Positions 56,675-64,000 of a stretch of 64,000 nt of DNA are shown in pieces. Position 1 is the first letter of the stretch. Each line of letters opens with the position of its first letter. The notes under the pieces were generated by a model that was not told the DNA's origin, did no database searches, and saw only the letters and a program-made list of their open reading frames with translations. Origin of the DNA: Pagrus major (Eukaryota > Chordata > Actinopteri > Spariformes > Sparidae); the NCBI RefSeq assembly GCF_040436345.1, contig NC_133227.1, positions 22,752,671 to 22,816,670 on the forward strand. The letters are read 5' to 3'. The translations under genes were made by a program, and so were the position numbers.

Positions 56675-57010
56675 AGGGATAGTTCGGGTTAGTGGGAAGC
56701 TGAAGCTGTTTTATCACCAGACTCCTTTCAGGAAAAACAGCAATTTTATCTTGCAGAACTCTGCAGCTGTTGGTCTACTGCTGCATCGATTAGTTACTTT
56801 GTTTGTGTTATTGTGTGACTTCAGTGAATCTGAATCAACCCTTCAAAACACCAAAGTCACACAATAACACAAACTAACTAACCAATCGAGGCAGCGGAAG
56901 ACCAGCAACTCCTGTGTCCTGTGAGGTAAAATTACTATTTTTTTCAATGGAGTCTGGTAGCTCTGAAGAGAGCGTAGCTGAATGTAACAGCTTTAGTTTC
57001 CTGTTGGAAA
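56675..57010. mobile_element. Fold-back TTAA-type element
   Basis: TTAA at 56671-56674 precedes AGGGATAGTTCGGGTTAGTG. Long inverted arms follow: GTTTGTGTTATTGTGTGACT (56800s) against AGTCACACAATAACACAAAC, extending outward through TTGGTC/GACCAG and CCAGACTCC/GGAGTCTGG. The right outer end is not recognisable. Confidence 0.75.
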
Positions 57011-57535
57011 GGGCTGTCGGACGGCAAGGTACAGTGATGAAAATATGAATATAGTGCATACTTAAACTGATCTGAATCTGATGATCATGAGACAAGACGT
57101 TAGAGGTATAAAAGGAACTAATGGATGGAAGTTGGGGACAGGACATGAACATGTGAGGGACAGGAGGGAGGCCCCTCTCCTTCCAGTCAGACCTCCAGCT
57201 CCCTTTATTTCTTCCCTCAGCCTCTCTATCCAAAACCCTTCCTTCATCCCCTGCTTACCCACCTCTTAACCCAACCACCACCCCGAGGCCCCTTCTCCTC
57301 TGTCCTCCACCACCATCCCCCCTTCTACCATCCCCCTTTCCTTCTCTCTGTTGCCTCAATCACATGATTACATCTATTCATACATACACTGACCAACCAG
57401 GTGGGCAAAATGCACAAAACAAAAGGTTAGCAGCTACGTAAGATCATTATAATCACACTGAACTGCCATTTTCTTTTCAGCTCGTTCTCATTATCCCGTT
57501 GAAATTGCTAAAGAAAAATAGATTTGGGCTGGAAT
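57011..57535. other. Unassigned; C-rich tract
   Basis: 57240-57350 is mostly C and T with CCACC words. No gene. Confidence 0.5.
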
Positions 57536-57826
57536 ATATACTCACCCCCATGTCGATGGAAAGTCAGGTGACGTTTTGTAGTCCACAAAACATTTCTTGA
57601 GAAGGGGAAAAAAAACAAATGACAAAAAAACAAAAAACAAAACAGAAGATGGCTCCATACAGCTCGTCCGGTGTAATCCAAGTCTCCAGAAGCTTCCTAC
57701 TTCAGTTGTTCAGGAGAATGGCTGCAACGCTGTTTTGCTATGAAGCTCCAGACATGTTTTGTGGACTATGAACCATCACATGACTTTCCATCGGCATGAG
57801 GGTGAGTAGATAATGACAGCACCAAA
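57536..57826. mobile_element. TTAA-type MITE, family C, end-eroded copy
   Basis: ACTCACCCCCATGTCGATGG, AAAGTCAGGTGACGTTTTGT, then the inverted arm ACAAAACATG-like / GACTTTCCATCGGCATGAGG and GGTGAGTAGATAATGAC. It is a shorter relative of 63206-63800 without the outermost ends. Confidence 0.75.
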
Positions 57827-58609
57827 GGATGAAGCACTGATCAATCTACAAGCAGCTGCAGTTGGAAAACAGCAATATAATGATAAATATTTACTTTGGA
57901 CAAATAAAAAGTCCTATAAAACTATTGTAACTCCAACAATCATTAGTTTATATGCTTCCAAGACTAATTTATACAAAATAATTTTCACTTCCTGCAACAA
58001 CAATAAAACATTCAGTTGCATCAATAGCATGAATCTTTTGCTGGTTTTCAGGAACATGTTTTCCTCCAGTGGCACACAGTGTTCAGTTCCTGGACCAGTG
58101 GACCAGTGATGGACCAGGATGTCTAATCTGCACATTGAAAGCTCGTAATGAACTCTGAAAAACACTGAATACAAACTTTGTGGGTGTTTAAAAGCAAACA
58201 TACAAGGTTCCATAAGAAAAACAGACATTTAACAGTTACGTTCACCAGAAAAGTAAAATTCAGTCTTTAGATATTTTAACATTTATTCATCATTTGTGTT
58301 TATTGGACAGTTGACTGTGAAGAGGCAGCATCTTTTGTTATTTTTACTTATATTACTGATTTTTCACAGACAAAATACCAGATACTTTTAAAATGAGCAG
58401 CTCAATTTAAACTGATGTTTTAACTAGAATTGAATTAAATTAAATTAAATGTACTTGGTTTGTGTGTTGCATATATCGTTAGTTAATTTTCATCCATTTT
58501 TGTACAATGGTCTATTATAATGTTAAACATAAACAATACTGGATTTTCTTTATCCAATAATTAAAAACTGAGTGTTATGAGCTGTCGGTATTACTTTCCA
58601 AACAGAGAC
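57827..58609. other. Unassigned AT-rich sequence
   Basis: No gene or repeat recognised. Confidence 0.4.
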
Positions 58610-58870
58610 TACATGTTGAGCGAGGGTCATTCACTGGAGAGTTCGAGTGCGTGGCTCTTAATGTGAAGGAGGGGGTGTCCCGCTTCCTGACCCAATGGAG
58701 AGGGCGGATCCATTAGAAAAAGCTACTGTGACACCAGGCGCTCCAGACCTTTGATGTCCTCACAGCAGCAGGCTGCAGGGGCGGAGGAGGGAAGACCTGA
58801 GGGCTTTCAAAGAGCAAACCTGGTGTGTCCAGATGGGGTCTCCATCCATTCACAGTCAGGTCTGAATGAA
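58610..58870. other. Repeat-poor GC-moderate segment
   Basis: Contains GTGGCTCTTAATGTGAAGGA, CTTCCTGACCCAATGGAGAG and CCAGACCTTTGATGTCC. Candidate noncoding element on composition only. Confidence 0.25.
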
Positions 58871-59687
58871 AACGAGAGAATGATGATCCTATTGGGTGAA
58901 AACAAGATGTAAAACTGCAGAAATTATAGTAACAGGCTTGTTTTGAAGTTTATTGAGTTTAACTTTGAATGAAAGAAAGGTTTGGGAAACATTTAACACT
59001 AGTACAGACTCTTCAGACTTTCAGCCTAGATTTATACCAGCAATGCAAAATTAAACTATTCATATTCACTGTACATGTTTGTATAGGACAGCTACACATA
59101 TGGGAATACAACAGTGCTAGTCAACCCTGTCTTACGCGGTTCGTCACAGATTCTCAACCACATCAAACCTTATCTACTCTCTTGCGGTACACCTCAAAGA
59201 ATCTCTGGAAATCTTAATGGTCATCAACTTTTCACCTCCATGAGGGAAAGATTTCCTATATGGGGTTAAGGAGAAGTGACACCATCCTGGGATGAGCTGT
59301 CAACCACTCTGTGACTGGAAGAGAACGGTGAAACACCACATTGTCCCAGACAGTTAAAAGTTCTGGATTCTGTTTCATCTGCCTCCGTCCCTCACTTGGA
59401 AAAAACTTCTTCAAAAGCCATTTTCTCCTGCGAGCTACAGACGACGTCTGGAGCACCGGGTTGTCAGCCGGAGGCATCGGCTTGGTCTGTGGCCCTACGC
59501 CTCTAAGTTTCTTCTAAGTTTAATAAAGTTCCCCACTTTCTTGAATCACCCCTCCAGTGCAGCAGTTTAAAGAGGGAGAAAATTCAGAGTTGTGGGGTGG
59601 TTGATTGGGTCAAACCCCGGAGAACAATGTGACCAAGACTCAAGATTGGTTTGTATTGCATAAATAATGTAACTTATTGAATGGCAA
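58871..59687. other. Unassigned sequence
   Basis: No gene recognised; short frames near 59256-59477 have no domain. Confidence 0.4.
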
Positions 59688-60090
59688 CCCAATCGCCAGG
59701 ATAAATGTTAGCTAAGAGCATTACTGCAAAACCACAGATAAGTTCACAATTAACGTTTGTTTATGTTGGTTAGGTTGAATTTTCTATTTCTCTCTTGTCA
59801 CAACCCCTGTGCTTATGATCAGAAACCTACTTGGTTAGGGTTAGGAAAACATCATGGCTTGGTTTAAAATACCTGTTTTGGTCACTACAAAAACACCTGG
59901 AGATGGTCCTAGTTCCCCACAGACTCGAAGCTGTGGTCACCTGTTTGGCAGCCTTGTTGACTTGTTATAACGCCACCACCCTCCCCTCCACCTGCTGATG
60001 TGAAAGTCCGCTAATGAGTTTAAAATGTGAATGCGATATGCCATACTTGGTACAAATGTCAACCATCAACTTATCTATGGTTCACAGAAA
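59688..60090 (+). mobile_element. Copy of the CGCCAGAATAAA dispersed family
   Basis: CAATCGCCAGGATAAATGTT, TGCAAAACCACAGATAAG, ACTTGGTTAGGGTTAGGAAA, ACATCATGGCTTGG, ATACCTGTTTTGGTCACTAC and CCTCCACCTGCTGATGTGAA in order. It gives the clearest single-arm view of the family. Confidence 0.7.
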
Positions 60091-61106
60091 CGTTATCTGT
60101 TTACATTATATCACGAGCCAAGGCCCATATGATGCAGTACTGCTAATCTAAATGCATTAGGAAAAAAATTATCAAATCAATCGTAACCGAAACTATAAGT
60201 GTCAAATAAAAGTAGTGGTGTTAAAATCCAAACCAAAAGAGGAAAAACTGTCATTTCAAAATCCATCAACAGTTTCTTTAATCTGAGAGTTGCAGAGAAA
60301 CAAAACCATTTACACATTTCAGGAGACATTCAAGTTCAACAACAAGCCAAAATAAACACATGAATAACATGTTTTTCTGGAAACTATCAGAAGAATACAT
60401 AATAAGAGGAGATGAGATGAAATGAGAGGAGGAAGAAAAGACAGGAAAGAAGCTGAGAAGACGAGAGAAAGCAGAGAAGGTCAGGAGGAAGAGTGAGACC
60501 ACAGATCCGTTTCCATCCTCTCTTTCTGTTTATTGAACTGTAATCATGAATAATACCCTCCATATGTAACACGTTACCGGATTTCCTCCAGAATACTGCA
60601 GCCGGGAGTCTGCGTTCGCTCAAAGCCCCAGTGTTGAGGTTAACCAAACATGTGTCTGCATGTACATCCTGGGTATATCACACAGAGTGTTTGGATCCTT
60701 CTGTTGCCGGCCAACTATCTCTAACAACACACGAGAGTCAATAAACTACATGCAAATACTCCTTTAAACACATGGACACATACTTCACTGACACTTTAAT
60801 GCAAGTGAGGTAGTGCTAGTTTTGTACATACAGTTTATGAGTCCAAACAAATGTTCTGCAACGACATTTGTACTTGAAACAAGTGGTTGTACATCACGGA
60901 GCCAGTTTTATCCTCATACATGTGGTGGGGAACGTAGTTGAATGAAACTGTAGATTGACCCAAATGCCCGAGATGGCAGGCAGAAATATCAATGGATGAA
61001 GTTTATTAGGGACCAACGACTGGAACAGGCAAACACGGCAGGATCATGGAAACTCAACAAATGACAAGACAAAGACTGAACTACTATATGAGGCACATAT
61101 ACGTTT
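60091..61106. other. Unassigned; purine-rich 60405-60500
   Basis: No gene. Purine-rich DNA at 60405-60500 (GAGGAGATGAGATGAAATGA). Confidence 0.45.
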
Positions 61107-61182
61107 GTATTATTACCTCAATAATATTGTAAATTTTTAATTAATTTCTTCTCCAAAACTCAAAACTCCATAGTACCCCTTG
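61107..61182. mobile_element. MITE family A end fragment
   Basis: TTGTATTATTACCTCAATAA, TTCTTCTCCAAAACTCAAAA and CATAGTACCCC match the family A terminus. Confidence 0.6.
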
Positions 61183-61710
61183 AAGCCTTTTTAGAGCAGA
61201 CATTTGGGCTCAGAAAAACAGGTGTTAACGATAACAGAGTTGGTGATAATCCTCTGTGGGTTCATCACAATGGGTGGCGCCTTTAACAATCAGTCCAAGG
61301 TGGGTCTACTGATGATCTGCATGGTGTTTAAGAGTAATGTGGTCACTGTTTACAATATATGTTGCCTGGAAAAATTAAACCAAAACTAAACAGTGTGAAA
61401 TTACTTATATGTTTCATAATCGGGCTAACTGAACCTTTAAAGACACAAGAAAAGTTACAAGAAGAGTTATCCTGATTTAATACCAATATCAAACATATTT
61501 CCTTCTGAAAGTGTTTCCAACGTCGACTCCAAGAATTACATAAAGTCTTCGAATGTATTGTCCATATTAATGCCGACGCCAAGTCCTGTTTTCAAAGCTC
61601 ACAGTGATGTTTCAGGGTTAGTGTCATCTTAACAAGAGCTCTTAGATGACAACAATAAGGTGTCGACTGATTGACTCCCAGTCAATAAAAGAGATGAGAC
61701 ATGTTGTGAG

Positions 61711-61865
61711 GCGGCTGTAGCTCAGCCCTGAAGGAGGCAGAGCGGGATGTCCAGCAACCAGTAGGTCGCTGGTTTCCAATCCCCGGCTCGCCCAGCTGCA
61801 AGTAAAGCGCTTTGAGTGGTCAGTAGACTGGACACGCGAAATGCATATATGGTGGTTCTGCAATG
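61711..61865 (+). mobile_element. tRNA-headed SINE-like repeat, internally deleted
   Basis: GCGGCTGTAGCTCAG begins a tRNA-like head with a degenerate box A and a box-B-like GGTCGCTGGTTTCCAATCC, then CCGGCTCGCCCAGCTGCAAG. The tail AAAGCGCTTTGAGTGGTCAG follows immediately. In the form I recall, more than 100 bp lie between head and tail, so this copy seems deleted. Confidence 0.55.
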
Positions 61866-61884
61866 TAAATACCTAAAAATGTTA

Positions 61885-61945
61885 AATACTGGACTGACTG
61901 CAGTTGCCATCCCTAGAGAATTGTGCTAGTGTGGCTAAAGTCTCA
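61885..61945 (+). repeat. Dispersed repeat fragment (GCCATCCCTAGAG)
   Basis: GACTGACTGCAGTTGCCATC, CCTAGAG and GCTAGTGTGGCTAAAGTC resemble the right part of 21000-21420. Confidence 0.5.
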
Positions 61946-62498
61946 ATGCTAATGACCTGCTTCATCACAAGTCTTGAGTTTTCTGGCCAACAGATAGTTG
62001 AAGAAAAATGTCAAACAAAACACTAAAAGAAATGCTCCTTGATGTCCACATACGATGCATATCTAATATTTCCCACACACCCTGTCTGATCAATATATTG
62101 AGGATCCAAGAACACCATTTAACATCACCTCTCCACAGATAAATATAATAAAACGTGACATCACAGAGAAGAAAAAGAGGGAATCCTCCTCCTCCTCCTC
62201 TTCTGCTCGAGGTTATCAGAGCTGGGGTTGTTTCAGCCGTGGCATGCGTCCCAAATACTTCAAAGAGGGACGTGTTCACGCACACACAGAGAGGCAGTCA
62301 GCCAGCCAAACAAATAATTAACAAAGTCAGAGAGATTAATTAAAGCAGCAGGGTTCAGGCAGGGTTCAGCCTTCTGTGTGTGTGAGGGGGGAACGGGACT
62401 CCCCTGCTGGATGTGATTAGGCGAGCAGAGAAGAAAGGGAGAGGAGGCGAGGGAAAACAGTGGCTGTCACTGATATCCATCTTCATGTAAACAGCTGG
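61946..62498. other. Unassigned sequence
   Basis: No gene or repeat recognised. Confidence 0.4.
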
Positions 62499-62531
62499 GT
62501 GTGTGTGTGTGTGTGTGTGTAGGTGTGTGTG
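62499..62531 (+). repeat. (GT)n microsatellite
   Basis: GT tract with one AG interruption. Confidence 0.95.
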
Positions 62532-62640
62532 GGAAGGCGAGAGGTGAAACTTAAGTAACTTCATGAGCTTCAGATAAGATTTTGGGGAGAAGTGATGGCA
62601 ATGCATTCGGCCCCCCAGACTCCGGCCCTATAATGACCAG

Positions 62641-62860
62641 CGCAATCGCCAGAATAAATGTTGGCAGTTTACGTTTCTGCAAACAATAATTATGTTAAAA
62701 TTTTACGTTTTTCTTTATGTTGAATTTTCAAATCATATCTCGTCTTATGATCTGGTTATGTTGACACACAAAAACACGTGGTTAGGATTATAAAAAGATC
62801 ACGTTTTGCCTTAAAATACCTGTTCTGGTCGGCACAAACACGACGTCTCCTTACAAATAT
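62641..62860 (+). mobile_element. Copy of the CGCCAGAATAAA dispersed family, truncated
   Basis: CGCAATCGCCAGAATAAATG, TTGGCAGTTTACGTTTCTGC, ACGTGGTTAGGATTATAAAA and AAAATACCTGTTCTGGTCGG. Confidence 0.7.
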
Positions 62861-63201
62861 CCAGTAGTGTCGTGCTTTGCAGAGTATCTATGGGAAGTTC
62901 GTCTCCCGTCACAGGCTGACAATTAACCTTTTTCTTTTTATTAACCAAAATCATGAACTCAGAATCAGCATTACTGGACAAGTGTGCACATGCAAGGAAT
63001 TTGACTCCGGTTTTAAGTTGCTGTCAATGTGCTCACACACAACGCCAAGAACAAGTCACAGGAAGATAGAAATAGGCAACAAAGCACATAAATGAACAAA
63101 CAAGTAGGAGAAAAAATACAGTGTTCAAGTCAAGTGTTTCTGTAAAGTGTAAACAAATAAAAAACACTCAAAATTAAGAGATACTTAATTAATATTTCCC
63201 C
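62861..63201. other. Unassigned AT-rich sequence
   Basis: No gene or repeat recognised. Confidence 0.4.
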
Positions 63202-63205
63202 TTAA

Positions 63206-63800
63206 AGGACAAGTTCACCCCAAAATGAAAATCCAGTCATTATCTACTCACCCCCATACAGATGGAAAGTCAGGTGAAGTTTAATAATCCTCAAAACATT
63301 TCTGAAGCTTCACAACAAAACCGAGTTGCAAGTTGAAGTAGAAGGGGCCTTTTTTTAAAACCTTAAAAAAAACATGAGATGGCTCCATATAGCTCTTATG
63401 GCTCTTATAACCCAAGTCCCAGAAGCCCTGAGACCCCAAATTGATTTGAAAAGATGTTATTAACAACCTTGATGTGCGGCGGAGCTCGTGCACCAACTTC
63501 AGACGGGGTGCGTTGCGTACTAACACTTTTAGCTTAGCGGCTACGGTGAAGATTCTGGCTTTGAAAATGGTGTAAATGACGTCTTTTTAAATCAATTTTG
63601 GATCTCAGGGCTTCCAGAGACTTTGATTACACCAGACGAGCTGTAAGTCCAAATCTACTTCAGTTGTTTAGGAGAATGCTGCAACGCTGTTTTGCTGTGA
63701 AGCTCCAGAGACGTTTTACGGACTATGAAACTTCATCTGACTTTCAATCTGCATGAAGGTGAGAAGATAATGACTTTTCATTTTTGGGTGAACTTATCCT
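63206..63800. mobile_element. TTAA-flanked MITE, family C, full length (595 bp)
   Basis: TTAA at 63202-63205 and 63801-63804. The ends AGGACAAGTTCACCCCAAAA and its near complement on the right extend into inverted arms of more than 200 bp (CAGTCATTATCTACTCACCC, GGAAAGTCAGGTGAAGTTT, GCTTCACAACAAAAC, CCAGAAGCCCTGAGA all have inverted partners). The central loop is about 63440-63590. No transposase. A truncated relative lies at 57536-57826 and an end fragment at 3004-3060. Confidence 0.88.
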
Positions 63801-64000
63801 TTAACAATACAGAAGTTGCCATGTGCAGATATTGTAGGATCCAAGGATTTTAAAAACACTGAACGCAATCCAGGGTGTTACAGAATCATCCAACGCCGGT
63901 ATTCTTGCCTGGAGATATGGTAAAATGATCATCTGTCACATTATACAAGCCCATTGGAACGATGCACACTGGTGTATATTGTTAACTTTGATTAATTTAT

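Overview
The window looks like about 64 kb of nuclear DNA from a teleost fish, probably a percomorph. The evidence is indirect. CA/GT microsatellites are long and frequent. Several dispersed repeats are ones I recall from teleost genomes: TTAA-flanked short inverted-repeat elements, a Tc1-type transposon, hAT-like relics and a tRNA-headed SINE-like unit. The tRNA-Val genes are eukaryotic, and no run of coding sequence looks like a bacterial or viral genome. I found no convincing exon of a host protein-coding gene on either strand. Apart from one transposase, every longer open frame falls in simple repeats, in inverted-repeat elements or in low-complexity sequence.

Left end (1-2.9 kb): a small tRNA-Val(UAC) cluster. 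It has four full-length copies (three minus, one plus), one copy that lost its anticodon arm, and one strongly decayed copy. Pieces of flanking DNA are duplicated with the tRNAs, and two related fold-back elements lie between them.

3-22 kb: mostly unassigned sequence with microsatellites, TTAA-flanked MITEs, a 21-bp minisatellite, a deleted Tc1-type relic, a 24-bp perfect palindrome and an 18-bp perfect hairpin.

22.4-24.0 kb: the only clear protein-coding element, a 1,604-bp Tc1-type transposon with 80-bp terminal inverted repeats, TA flanks and a DD34E transposase broken by one extra A. It sits inside an older degenerate repeat.

24-64 kb: more unassigned sequence with at least six copies of one dispersed family whose ends read roughly CGCCAGAATAAA (one is a 465-bp near-palindrome), further TTAA-flanked elements, and a dense microsatellite cluster at 35.1-37.7 kb.

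Scattered through the window are GC-richer, repeat-poor stretches of 150-480 bp that stand out from the AT-rich background. Several carry homeodomain-type TAATTA or Sox/POU-like words. They could be conserved noncoding elements of a gene desert or a large intron, but conservation cannot be seen from one sequence and these calls are deliberately weak. I see no new multi-gene system. The most interesting material is the tRNA-Val locus, the fold-back families and the nearly intact transposon.
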